NCBI GenBank assembly: GCA_005408345.1
Contig: SEMN01001239.1
Span: 1-64,000 of the forward strand
Direction of reading: 5' to 3'
DNA: 64,000 nucleotides
Origin: Macquaria australasica
Lineage: Eukaryota; Chordata; Actinopteri; Centrarchiformes; Percichthyidae
The notes under the pieces are model-generated. The model saw only the letters and a program-made list of their open reading frames with translations, did not search any database and was not told the DNA's origin. Position numbers and translations under genes: made by a program. Positions 1 through 11,686 of this stretch are shown one piece after another; within the stretch, counting starts at the first letter, position 1; every line of letters begins with the position of its first letter.

Positions 1-1576
1 CATCCATTTGTGCTGCAAGTGCAGTGTTGTTCCCAGTGAGAGCTTGCTGTCTCTATGTCCTCCACTTGAACCACTCAGTGTGCATTGCTTTGACTTCTGT
101 GTGCCTGATGTGTAATGAAGCTACCCAGTCAGAATGACACTGTAGCATATCATAGGCTGGTTTACCTGAGAAAACACACAGAATGTAATTGATTAGTTAT
201 GTAGCTATGCAGCCAGCTAGTTGTGCAAAGTTAGCTGTATAGCACAACACAACAGCAAACAACACAGCTTGGCTACCCTATGCCATGTATGTGGAGATAG
301 CAGTAACCACATAACAGTTCAATGTGTTTTGATTATAACTTACCTGTGTGAAAATGCTGTGAACACACTAACATGTGTCAGGAAATGTTGTTGAAGGTGA
401 TGTTTGTTCATCTTACAGCTGCTAGCCTTGCCATGTGATGCCTCTTTTGTTAACTTGGCGACCTGAGTTCCATTATTTTGCTTCCAAGCTGGAAAGCTGA
501 AAAATTGCACTCCATTAGTTTCCTGCTCCAGACGTGAGAACGGTTATGGCAGTTGATAATACAGCAAGTGTTCACCATTCCACCTTGTTTTTAAGTTGGA
601 TAAGATAGAAACACCACCATAACATCTAACTCCACTACTACTACTCCGTCTCTACCATAGCTTCCGTTCCATATTCTAAAATACCAAAAGGCCTTGTGTT
701 GCTCATCTCCACTTACATCACAATCCTGTTTTCTATAGGGACCTTGGGCTTAGTTTCAAGATGTATTTGCACACAAATCTGTCGGCAGAAAGTCAGACAA
801 GATCCCAATTTGCCCAAATATACAAAAGCAGTCTCTAAAACTTGTATTTAGTAATAACCCCAATATTGTCCAAAAGAGCTCCATAATTTACTGCCAAAAA
901 TCCTATGTCCTAACATAATCACCCAGTATGTTTATTTATTGTTAGTGATGAAAAAACCCGATGCACTTCAAAAAATGACTGCTCTCTATTGTGTTTTAAA
1001 AGTACAATCCCTGCCACAGCAGCAACACTGAGTTTCTTCTTCATGTACCAGACCTCGGGCCCCAAGAGAAATTTTTTTTTATATTGGACTTAAATAAAAT
1101 AAAGCATTAGAATAGACTCAACCTTGTTATTCCTGTATCATAAAACTACTACGTCAGTCAGTAGTGTAGTGTCAGTTAGGCCTACACACTACACTAGGCC
1201 TACGTATCAGCTGCGAGGATCTGGAAACATCTGAATCTTCAAGACGCATCAACTGGGGATCACAATCCTGTTGCCTTGCACATTTAGTGCTTCGTCCACA
1301 GATGGACCCAAGGAGCCTCTGCTTCTCCCTCTACTAGGACCGTGTCCTGGTCCTCCTCTGCCTCTGCCCTGGCCCACAGCTCTCCCTCTTCCACGTCCTC
1401 TTGGTTGGTCTGCCTGATGCGAATTATGATAGAAAATTATAGACAATTGCAGCTTCATAGCTTGGCTGATTGACAATTCAAATAAGTTGCCGTGAGCGAA
1501 CTTATTGGCTTTAAAACACTATGAACAATTCCCAGTTGCTTTATTCATGTTTGCAAATGATGTTAGAACTCAGAAT
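1..1576. other. Upstream non-genic DNA, nothing firmly recognised
   Basis: AT-rich anonymous sequence. A small palindromic stretch (about 1160-1205) contains two GGCCTA(C) boxes around short inverted GTGTAGTG/CACTACAC arms. On the minus strand, 1249-1476 would encode an Arg-Gly-rich peptide; I do not treat it as a gene. Confidence 0.5.
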
Positions 1577-4150
1577 TTCAATTCAATTCAGTTTTATTTA
1601 TATAGCGCCATATCATAACAAAGTTATCTCAGGGCACTTTTTCGAATAGAGCAGGTCTAGACCGACTCTTTATATTTACAGAGACCCAACAGTTCCCACC
1701 ATGAGCAAGCACTATGCGACAGTGGCAAGGAAAAACTCCCTTTTAACAGGTAGAAACCTCGAGCAGAACCAGGCTCAAGGTGGGCGGTCATCTGCCTCGA
1801 CCGGTTGGGTTGAAGGGGGAAGGGGGGAGCGGGAGAGAGAGAGCAGGAGGAAAGAGAACATACAGCAGCTCAATACAGCATAGATATGGTAATGGCATTG
1901 ATGTTAACACCAACGGAAACAACACTAAGAGCAACATTATAATAGCAATACTAATAACAGCAACAACAGCAATAGCATCAGCGGGTGCAGAGCAGGAGCA
2001 CGGGGGCAGCAGGCGGCAGCAACCACAGACCCAGACTCCACAGCTCCAGAGGCAGAAACACCTGCAGAAAGCAACAGAAGGGGAGGGAGAGAGAGAGAGG
2101 AGAGAAAGCACACAACTACGGGAAGAAGTTGAATTAATAACAAGCATTGATGGGATATGAGGGCGTACAGATGGAGAGGAAGAGGAGGAGAAAGGAGCTC
2201 AGTGCATCATAGGAAGTCCCCCGGCAGTCTAGGCCTATAGCAGCATAACTAAGGGGTGGCTCAGGGGTCACCTGAGTCAGCCCTACTATAAGCTTTATCA
2301 AAGAGGAAAGTCTTAAGCCTACTCTTAAATGTGAGGAGGTTGTCCGCCTCCCGTACACAAACTGGGATCTGGTTCCACAGGAGAGGAGCTTGATAGCTGA
2401 AGGCTCTGGCTCCCATTCTACTTTTAGAGACTCTAGGAACCACAAGGAACCCTGCATTCTGGGAGCGCAGTGCTCTAGTGGGGTAATAGGGTACTATGAG
2501 CTCTTTAAGATATGATGGTGCCTGACCATTTAGGGCTTTGAAGGTGAGGAGAAGGATTTTAAATTCTATTCTGGATTTTACAGGGAGCCAGTGTAGAGAA
2601 GCTAATATTGGAGAAATATGATCTCTTTTTCTGGTTCTTGTCAGTAAACATTCTGAATCAGCTGGAGAGTCTTAAGGGACTTATTGGGGCAGCCTGATAA
2701 TAGAGAGTTGCAATAGTCCAGCCTAGACGTAACAAATGCATGGACTAGTTTTTCTGCATCTTTTTGAGATAGGATGTGCCTGATTTTTGCAATGTTACGT
2801 AAATGAAAAAAGGCAGTTCTTGAAGTTTGTTTTATGTGGGAGTTAAAGGACATATCCTGATTAAAGATAACTCCAAGATTCCTTACGGTTTCGCTGGAGG
2901 CCAGGGCAATGCCATCTAGAGAAACTATATCTTTAGATAATGTGTTTCGAAGGTGTTCGGGGCCAAGTACAATAACTTCGGTTTTGTCTGAGTTTAACAT
3001 CAGAAAATTGCAGGTCATCCAGGTTTTTATGTCCTTAAGGCATGCTTGAAGTTTAGCTAATTGATTGGTTTCATCTGGCTTGATCGATAAATACAATTGG
3101 GTATCATCTGCATAACAATGAAAATTTATGGAGTGCTTCCTAATAATATTGCCTAAAGGAAGCATATACAAGGTAAATAGAATTGGTCCAAGCACAGAAC
3201 CTTGTGGAACTCCGTGACTAACTTTGGCGTGCATAGAGGATTCATCATTAACGTGTACAAACTGATATCGATCTGATAAATAGGATTTAAACCAGCTTAG
3301 TGCAGTACCTTTAATGCCAATTAAATGTTCTAGTCTCTGTAATAGAATGTGATGGTCAATGGTATCGAATGCAGCACTAAGATCTAGTAAGACAAGTACA
3401 GAGACAAGTCCTTTGTGTGATGCAATTAGAAGGTCATTTGTAACTTTCACCAGTGCTGTCTCTGTGCTATGATGCACTCTAAATCCTGACTGAAAATCCT
3501 CAAACAGCTTGTTGTTGTGTAGAAAGTCACACAACTGATTGGCGACTGCTTTCTCAAGGATCTTAGAGAGAAAAGGAGGGTTAGATATAGGTCTATAATT
3601 TGACAAAATCCCTGGATCAAGAGTGGGCTTTTTAAGAAGAGGCTTAATTACAGCTACTTTAAAGGACTGTGGCACATAGCCTTTTAATAAGGACAGATTG
3701 ATCATATCTAGTAAATAAGTGCTAACTAAGGGTAAAATTTCTTTAAGCAGCCTAGTTGGGACGGGGTCTAAGAGACACGTTGATGGCTTAGATGAGGAAA
3801 TCATGGAAGTTAGTTGACTAAGGTTGATGGGAGAAAAGCAGTCTAAATGTACATCAGGTTTTACAGTTGTTTCTAAGGTTCCTGTGTTTGAAGATAAGTC
3901 AGTACCAACTGAGGGCAGGAGGTGCTGAATTTTTTCTCTAATAGTTAGAATTTTATCTTTAAAGAAGCTCATGAAGTCATTACTACTGAGGTCTATAGGA
4001 ATACATGGCTCAACAGAGCTGTGACTGTGACTGTCAGCCTGGCTACAGTGCTGAACAGAAACCTGGGGTTGTTCTTATTTTCCTCTATTAATGATGAGTA
4101 GTAAGCTGCTCTGGCATTACGAATTGTCTGATTAGCCAGCTGCGTTTTAG
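1577..4150 (-). mobile_element. 5'-truncated L2/Maui-like LINE, minus strand
   Basis: The 3' end is at about 1577, where the minus strand finishes in short TGAATTGAATTG-type repeats typical of L2-like tails. The long 3' tail (1590-2260) recurs at 45086-45593, in part at 55443-56168 and at 62605-62658. Upstream on the minus strand come the C-terminal ORF2 region (LHWLPV motif), the reverse transcriptase, and a linker reading ANQTIRNARAAYYSSLIEEN near 4060-4130. The element is truncated there and no endonuclease remains. The L2 name is from motif recognition; a Repbase match would settle the subfamily. Confidence 0.85.
2261..3972 (-). pseudogene. Reverse transcriptase remnant of the L2/Maui-like LINE
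   Basis: A 443-codon open frame (2641-3972) covers most of the RT domain: STCLLDPVPTRLLKE, NYRPISNPPFLSKILEK, SGFRVHHSTETALVK, LDLSAAFDTIDHHIL, GVPQGSVLGPILFTLY and the catalytic box YADDTQLY. The frame breaks near 2641. The C-terminal part continues in another frame (ASLHWLPVKSRIEFKILLL, then SRMGARAFSYQAPLLWNQIP) to about 2261. It is a frameshifted, 5'-truncated ORF2, not a host gene. Confidence 0.85.
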
Positions 4151-5432
4151 TCGGTCAAAGCTATTCATCTATCTAGCCAATAGGACACTAGGTAATATTT
4201 TCAAACACCATATTCATACTACCATACAGGTGTAATGTATTGTTAGTCTGTAACTAGATGGCTAGCAAGCTACAAATATTGCCAGTGTTTGGTTTTATTA
4301 TTATTTATTATTGGTTTGAGGTAGATGAGCCACTGTTCTCCATTGCTGATGTGCCTAAGGCCGTATTCAGACCAAATCAGGTGCTGCAGCAAAAACGCCA
4401 GTGCTCCCATTCATTTGAATGTAGGTAGTGCATTTAGGCTGCAGTGCTGCGGACCGCAGGGGGTGCTGGAAAAAAATGCAACCCTGCTGCGAAAGGTTAA
4501 AACAGAATCAACTTTTGGAGAAACGCAATCGACCTCACCCTGCGGTGGCCAATCAGAACGGCAGACGCCCAGGTGAAGAGGAACCTTGTTTACTGTAGCA
4601 TTCCACTGATTACCAAGCATCTGTGAAGATGGAAGAGAGACTGATCGATGGCTGCTGTGATGACTGTACATCAGCTGTTCAACCCTACCACAAGGGAGTA
4701 CAAAGATGTGAACTGCCATGCAGTCACTTGGCGTTGTACAGCCCCTTTACAGACATGAGGAGTGATTACACATATTGCACATGTTGGGTCTTGAAGCCTG
4801 ATTCTGGCATGTTTCAGACTGAATATGTTGAAATTTGAACGTTTTTAAGGCAAAACACAGACAAAATTAAATTAAAATAAAAGTGGTTTAGTGTTTTCCA
4901 CCAGAATTACATACCTGACAATGTAGAGAAGGATTTGAAACAACGTTTAGACCATAATGTTGGGAAAGAAAAATTCACAAAAAATGTGATTGAAAATTTA
5001 GATGAATAAACAAGATGTGTTTTTTTGCACTCAGAAACTTACCGAATTTTAGGAAATGTCACGTAAAATAATGTGAAATTAAACCGTTGCATGTACCAAA
5101 AAACAAACAAAAAACTACTAGGAAAAATAAGTAAAGCCTTAATTTTTTGAGAATTTCCATGAAATATAAAATCTTTATTTTTTAAAGATAGAAATTATTT
5201 CATATTTTTTCTCTGGTTTTACATGATTGTTTCATAATGTCTGGTTTTGTATTTTTGAATCATATGGATTTCCGTATTTCTGAAACTAACCGGACACCCT
5301 TAAAAAGGCTGCAAACTGCTCCAGCAGCTAGGCTACACGTCTTGAATAGTCCAACAGTGGACAGGCTATTTGTTGTGTCCTACAATGATGTGACGGTGGC
5401 GGTGGGAGGAAGGAGGGGCTGGGAGGCCGGCG

Positions 5433-5433
<1 letters not shown>
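4151..5433. other. Intergenic DNA between LINE and candidate exon 1
   Basis: 4340-4575 resembles dispersed fish DNA-transposon sequence (a GTATTCAGACCAAA start and a GC-rich body) but I cannot name it. 4840-5230 is AT-rich with no feature seen. CpG content rises from about 5300. Confidence 0.4.

Positions 5434-5465
<32 letters not shown>
5434..5465. repeat. (CA)n microsatellite next to candidate exon 1
   Basis: About 15 CA dinucleotides immediately upstream of the proposed untranslated exon. Confidence 0.9.
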
Positions 5466-5467
<2 letters not shown>

Positions 5468-5556
5468 AGAAGGCAGCCGCTACAGGGAAGATGGAGGACG
5501 GTGTGGCAGCGGCGGAGCGGACCTCCAGCCTGCAGCAACATCACTGCTGAAAACAG
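5466..5556 (+). other. apba1: Candidate untranslated exon 1 and promoter-proximal region of apba1
   Basis: A GC- and CpG-richer stretch (about 5380-5900) follows a (CA)n tract and ends in a strong donor, AACAG|GTGAGT, at 5556/5557. It lies upstream of, and on the same strand as, the apba1 coding exons. Mammalian APBA1 also has a distant untranslated first exon. The transcription start is not visible and no TATA box is evident, so the left boundary is arbitrary. The assignment to apba1 is inference from position and donor quality; an unrelated transcript is possible. Confidence 0.4.
5491..5550 (+). promoter_or_regulatory. Upstream ORF of 19 codons in the candidate 5' exon
   Basis: ATG at 5491 has A at -3 and G at +4, a strong vertebrate initiation context. 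It opens a 19-codon frame (MEDGVAAAERTSSLQQHHC) closed by TGA at 5548-5550, six bases before the proposed donor. If this exon leads the apba1 mRNA, the frame would be a uORF lowering initiation at the main ATG. Seen: context, frame and stop. Inferred: use and effect. Confidence 0.35.
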
Positions 5557-8539
5557 GTGAGTTCGCCTGTCGTTCTGCTCAAATACCGCTCACTGTCAGC
5601 CGACACTTCCAACATAACACGGTGATACAGAGCAGCAATCAGCTCTGTGGCGGGCGGCTGTGTTGTTATTGAGCTGTGGGCACGGTGAATTGTCGCTCGG
5701 TTTGTTGACTGTTTGAGGAGTGGTTACAGGAAAAGATAAAAGCGCTTTCAGAGGAAATACCACACCGGGATTCGGATGAAAAGTAGCACAAGACCGGCTG
5801 TACGAAGCTTTGTGTCGGGCTGAAGCGCGACCGCCCACCGGGTTGACATGAATGAAACGGCCCATAGAGGCCCTGTTGTTGGCAGGTGCAGACTCCCAGC
5901 AGGGCTAACCACGATCCAGTCAACACTCCTGGCCTGGTTGAGTGTTTATTTTATGCTTTATTGCATTGGGTTATGTTTCTGCCAAAGCAGGACTCCAGCT
6001 TGGCTTCCATCACCTCATGTGATGCAGAAGCCAAAATCACACACATATGTTCTGCAGAGGCAGCCTGCATGTGTGGCCTGGTGTTGCTGACAGAGATGCT
6101 GCAGGTTAGTTACTGGCTGTGCAGTCTGTCTGGGCTGTAGCACCTCCATCCAACACGGAAAACCAGGTTCATCATGTCCTGGTAGAAACCGGACTGGAAA
6201 ACATGGGGGAGCAAGTCCACATATGTTTTTCAAACATACTGTTAAAAGTTGTTTTTTTTAATCATTAAAATGAAGAAAAAAAGGCCTTGAGGAAATATCA
6301 GAAATGCTCCTCTTCCTCTCAGCAGCTGGAGGGGCGTGTCAGTGTCTGTGTTTGATTGACAACAGCTGGCAGGCTGAGCCCCAGCAGGGGAATGAGAGAG
6401 AAAGTAATCAAGCTTGCACTGTCACTTACAAGTCATGGGCAGAAAGTGTGTTGTTAGCAGTGGTGTTGAGGAGCACACCAGCATTTGGACGGACAGAAGT
6501 GACATTTGCAGGTACATTTACATGCTGTTTAATGTGCTGCAGCTGATCAGCTAATTACCTATGTAGCCTGCAAACCGGCAGCGCACTTTTACCCCGGTGA
6601 ATGTTTGTTTGGTGGCTCGTTCAACAAGCTAAGATGCAGGACAGGACGTGTGTTCATGTTTGTAAGTTAGATAAGAAGGAGACTTTAGCAGGAGAGCTGA
6701 TGTGGGTTGTTCAAAGTCTGAGGTTGCCGTCTGGCTCTTAAGGCATGGTCAGTGGAAATGGAGAAGTTCTCATACTAGCTTGTTTCTTCATAATTTTTAG
6801 TACATAATCACACTAGTTGACTACAAATTGTAGCGTTGCTCTGATCAATATTTATTGGTTACCTGCATCAGAAACATGGCATCACGTCCTTTTTCAGGGC
6901 AGAGTGTGGGGAAATTTGGTTGAATATTGTTAATGTGACCATGCCTTTAGTCAGTGTGACCGTCTGCCTATGATAGAATGCTGATGTTACTGCTTTATGT
7001 AAATATGATTTTAGATTGAAGACATTTGATTGACTATATAGAAAGTTCTCTATTTACATAGAGGGAAAATTAATGGTATTTGCAACCAATTATGTAAAGA
7101 CAGGGCGCCATTAAACCATAAGATATATATTTCTACCTTTTTATTTTCTGATTTTTTCCTTAAAGGAGAACAGACAAATGATTTATAGATATATGCTGTA
7201 GCAGACAAAAAAACCCATTTAATTTCAAACTGTGGTTGGTTGTGGTAACAACTAAACACTAAGTCCAGTTCCAGTTTCACTTTTGGTTCTCAGTCCTGGT
7301 CCTGGAGTAGGACCAGTGCAGCCTGCATAGCTGTACCTTCTACCAGCTTGTCAACTCACTCAGCTGTCAGGTGACAGTCAGGGTGTGTCTGAGATTGGTC
7401 ACTAATATAGCTCAGTACTGATGGGCCTTTTTCACAGAAGACATTTTGACATGTCACAACAGGAAAAGCAGGTGTAAATACTAAAATGAAGAGGTCCTGG
7501 TATTGTGCATGCTGGCTCACTGTCACACAGTTACATAGTAAGTAAATACAATAAAGATCTGATCATGATAAATGATGTAATGGTGATCTGCACACTGAAA
7601 TGAAAGTCTGACACTGGTTATGTGGAAGATAAATTGTATATTTGCTCTTGTCTTCCATTACTGGTGATCAGATGGGGAAGCTAAGTCAACCATTGTGGTA
7701 AAAGCAACAATTTGTAGGCAGCCAGGAACCAGGATGAATATGGAGGCAGAATATGCAGTGTCATCAAGTATGTCTTTATAACAGGATTCATTGTTTTTGA
7801 GTACTGTAGCTGTCATGGTAAAAATGTTGGAGATCCTTCACATAAAGTCCCCAATTTAGCTTACGTTGAGTATAGCAGAAGAAAAGCTTACTTTTTTTTT
7901 TTTTTTTGACAATCAAAATGAAAAAAAAATCTGCTTATATTTAGATCAAATGTATTTTTTCACCTCTGGACATCTTGTAAGTGTTCACAAAGACAAAGTC
8001 TGTGGATTCATGCCAAGCCTTATGACACATGCTGTGTATACTATATATCATCAGATGATTAATCCTCATGCATTAATGTAAAAGTAGGATTTTACTGTTG
8101 GAGCTCATTTTCAGCCATTTTCTATCGGACTGCAGCTAATGATTCTTTTAATTCTGGATTCATCTACTGATTATTTTCTCCATTAATCCATCGATTGATA
8201 TGTTTGTAAAACTTCTGAAAATAGTGAGAAATGCCGAGTCCAAAGTGACACCTTCTCAATACTTGTTGTGTACGACCAACTCTCCAAACCCCAACATTAT
8301 TAACAATGTTACAATTATTAACATCATTCAAAGGAAAAGCAGGAAATCTTCACATCTGAGAAGCTGCAACCAGGAAATGCTTTTACAGCAAAAATGACTT
8401 AAATGATTAGCAAAATAGTTGCCAATACATTTTCGACTAATCGTTGTAGCTGTACTGTAGGGTAGATTAATATATAACAAAACATCATATTTTATAAACT
8501 CTTCATGTGTTTTGTGCAAAAATCTTAATTTGTAAACTA

Positions 8540-8698
8540 GTAAAAGCCTTCAGATTATTGCAGTGGAGCAAAAAATACAATATTTCTCTCTGAAATGTAG
8601 AAAGTGGCATGAAAAGAAAAGACTCAAGTAAAGTACAAGTACCTCAAAATTGTAGTTAAGTACAGTACTTGAGTAAATGTACTTATTTTCTACCACTA
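8540..8698. mobile_element. Right-end fragment of a hAT-type MITE
   Basis: It ends in GTACTTGAGTAAATGTACTT followed by TTCTACCACTA, the degenerate terminal inverted repeat of the family complete at 35368-36171. The body also matches (CTCAAGTAAAGTACAAGTACC). Confidence 0.65.
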
Positions 8699-9141
8699 CC
8701 TATTTCCAAATTGTTTAACTTGTTCATCAAGCAAGAGATGATTATGAGTAGAAATCTGCTGCTTTATATGGCAGTAAATAAGATTCTGAAAACTGAATCA
8801 AAGCTGCCTCACAGCAGTCCATTGTTCAAAGTAACTAAACTCTAATTTAATGCTAAGCACATTATTTGACCCCCTCATGACTGAATAACTACTCATTCAG
8901 TGGGCTGACAACACTCCTTAGCGAGTAACCATGGCATTCACAATTTTCAATTGTCCAATGATATGAACCCTTGCAAGTCCCAACTAAAGAAACATTTTCT
9001 ATGGCTTCCTTCTATCCCACATGATGTGAATGCAACATTAACACCTGGTGCACTGGAATGATTTTGGCTGAGCTCTGGTTTGATTGCTTGAGTAAAAATC
9101 AAATTTTGAGACTAGAGAACATTGTGAAATGCATGAAAGCC

Positions 9142-9169
9142 TATTATTATTATTATTATTATTATTATT
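9142..9169. repeat. (ATT)n microsatellite
   Basis: About nine ATT units. Confidence 0.9.
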
Positions 9170-10071
9170 TTGTGTCCCTTTTGATCAGGGTTCATCATCT
9201 GTCATCTTTCACATTGACCAGGAATTTCTCTTAGTGCCCCTGTAAGTGTTGTCTCATATAGTTGATCTGATCTGAGGGATGAGTTGTTTTGAAGCTCTTG
9301 CTGTTCAGTGTGATCCAAAAACTGAACTGAAACAAGCACTTGCACAACATTGTGTGAGGAAGTTGTCAGGCTGTACATTACTACACTTGCCATTCCTTCC
9401 AACATGATGTCTTCCCTGCAGTGGTAAACCAGTGCCACACACTCAAGACCAATCCAGAACACACCACTAGGGAGGCACATTTTTTTAGGTGATACAAATT
9501 GTGTCACAACCTCACCCCACTGGCCCCTGACAAATGTGAGGTGATGGATGGATGAAGAGCAGTGGATCCAGAATTGCCCAGGGCTCCAGGAGCTGCTACC
9601 CCTGTCATATCACACAGTCTACCTCACACAGTGTCTTGGAATGAAAGCAGATTAATGTTAGATAAGGAGCTTGGTGTTTGCTATGCGGTGAATCTTTGCC
9701 TGCTCTCCTCTGCTTCTGTTTAAAGATGCAGAGCAGGTAAGCAAACAGATCACTTGTATTCCTCACACAAGCCACCCCAATCACCCTGACTGCTTGTAAT
9801 GGAAAGGTGTGCACAAACAGTTTAGCCCAAAATCTATTAATTGCATGTTTGAGTGCATAGTACCTTAGCAGAAGAACTGAGCCCTGCCACATTAAGAGGC
9901 ATTTCAGGTCTGCTACAGGTTTAAACTGCGTTGAGATTTTATGCTACTGGTATTTTTTTGTATTGTTACACTTTTCACTGAATTTTCCCAGTAGAATGTC
10001 CTCATAACTGTTGAACTCTTCCAAAAGGTAAATGTTTTCTGCTGGAGTGAATGGAGCTATACAGTTTGACT

Positions 10072-10270
10072 GTGGATGTATTAAGGAGAACTGGATACTG
10101 CGTTCAAAGATGGTGCCCCATTCCTTCCTATGAAAGTTGCACACTTGGGTGCATATGCCAAAAAAGCCTCCTCGGGCTTCCTCAAGCTTCTGTGTTTTGG
10201 GGCCCATACAGCATGCCCAGTAGAGTCTTTCTCCAGCCGAGCTGGTTCAGAGCATGTGGCTTCCTGCATA
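10072..10270. repeat. Dispersed repeat, copy 1 of 2
   Basis: Shares GAGAACTGGATAC, then GCCCC.TTC.TTCCTATGAAAG and GCCAAAAAAG, in the same order and orientation as 38218-38420. Both are diverged members of one family, probably a DNA-transposon derivative. Confidence 0.55.
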
Positions 10271-10671
10271 CATGAATGGGATAAAATTATTTAATCATAC
10301 AGCTCTTCTAAACTTTCCATTCACTGGAGCGAATGAATCATACTTTGATAATACAATGAGTCATTTTGGGGGGTTTGTGACAGAAAAAATGTATTCACCA
10401 TTTTACAGCTGATGATTGTGTGTGGGAAAAACTTTTTGGGCCAGTGTGCATAGCGTGATGAATGTGAAAGTTACAATACCCTGTAAGGCCACCACACCAA
10501 AATCACTTCACAGCCCAGCTCCTTCAGATGTTTTTTAGCTTAAAAGAGTCTTAATTTACCCAGAATTCATGGCAAATTAGTCCTGCTTAAGATAGTCAAG
10601 AACTAAAGTATGACTATTAGTTAGATCTAAGCTATACTCAAAGTCTATGGAGTGAAAATAGTCTCAATATT

Positions 10672-10829
10672 ATTTGTAAATGTGTATTCCATGATTTGTA
10701 ACTGAAAAACAAGATTTGTAAATGTGTTACATGATTTGTAACTGAAAAACAAGATTTGTAACTGAAAAACAAGATTTGTAAATGTGTTACATGATTTGTA
10801 ACTGAAAAACAAGATTTGTAACTGAAAAC
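10672..10829. repeat. Tandem array of two alternating 20-mers
   Basis: Eight units begin with ATTTGTAA. Type A is ATTTGTAACTGAAAAACAAG and type B is ATTTGTAAATGTGTTACATG. The order is B' A B A A B A A', with the complete units identical within type; B' is a 22-bp variant and A' is partial. This looks like a higher-order B-A-A unit of 60 bp that lost one A. Confidence 0.9.
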
Positions 10830-11069
10830 TGACTTTTAACTTCAGCTTCTCAGATCTGATCCTTTTCGCTTTCAAAAAGCTTCCTGCGCATACAAATGTC
10901 TCGTGTTACGCACGGATCAGGTTACTTTCGCTTTCGGGATTTTGAGACTATTTTAACGCTGGTCCCAGCTCCACAGATTCATAAATGCATGATGCATTTA
11001 AGTGCTGGTGGAAAACTGGGACATTCACCCATCAATCTTCAACTTTTAGCGGCACAGAACTAAGATTTA

Positions 11070-11600
11070 GTTAGCCTGACATCGCCAGACCAATTCGCAA
11101 ATACAAATTAGTCTGGAACCTCTCAGTTAATTTTCGATTTCAAAGGGGTGTTATGAACGGGCGCAGACCAAAATGCCTCTGGACGCAATTGGATAGACCA
11201 ACAACCAATCAGAGCAACAAAACATGTGACGTAGTGCCGAGCGAATCTTGTTGGAAGTACAGCAAACACATTTTTCTGATCAACAAATGCTTTAAGTGCA
11301 GTTGGTTTTGTTCTTCTTTTAGAGAAAATATACCGTCCAGTTTGTTTAATACTGACATGATAGCGGGTTGGTTGTTTATGAAAATGCCTCAATGACGTTC
11401 CTCTGTCATCGTGTCAAACTCGCCCCATATTAGATGAACGGTTGTGATTGGCCTGACCCGGGCCAGGTGGGCTGGAAATCTATCTGAATGGGAGGGGGAC
11501 CAGACGCATCTGCCAGAGCAAATCAAACATTATCTGGCAGATTTGCTGCCCCAGCAGTTCATTTTTGCTCTTGGGCCAACTTGCAGGTTAATCCAGCCAT
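11070..11600. repeat. Probable non-autonomous DNA-transposon copy
   Basis: Starts around GCCTGACATCGCCAGACC and ends around ATCTGGCAGATTTGCTGCCC, with a CpG-rich interior (GGCCTGACCCGGGCCAGGTG). Recognised as repeat-like by composition and motif style; ends and family are uncertain. Confidence 0.3.
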
Positions 11601-11620
11601 ATTCCATACTGTTTTAGTTG

Positions 11621-11621
<1 letters not shown>

Positions 11622-11684
<63 letters not shown>
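11622..11684. repeat. (AT)n microsatellite
   Basis: About 31 AT units, self-complementary. Confidence 0.95.

Positions 11685-11686
<2 letters not shown>

Noticed and set aside
1788..2160. Long open frames on both strands in the L2 tail (also 45291-45608)
   Set aside because: They are in the non-coding LINE 3' tail, are low-complexity (Ser/Leu/Arg runs) and repeat with every copy.
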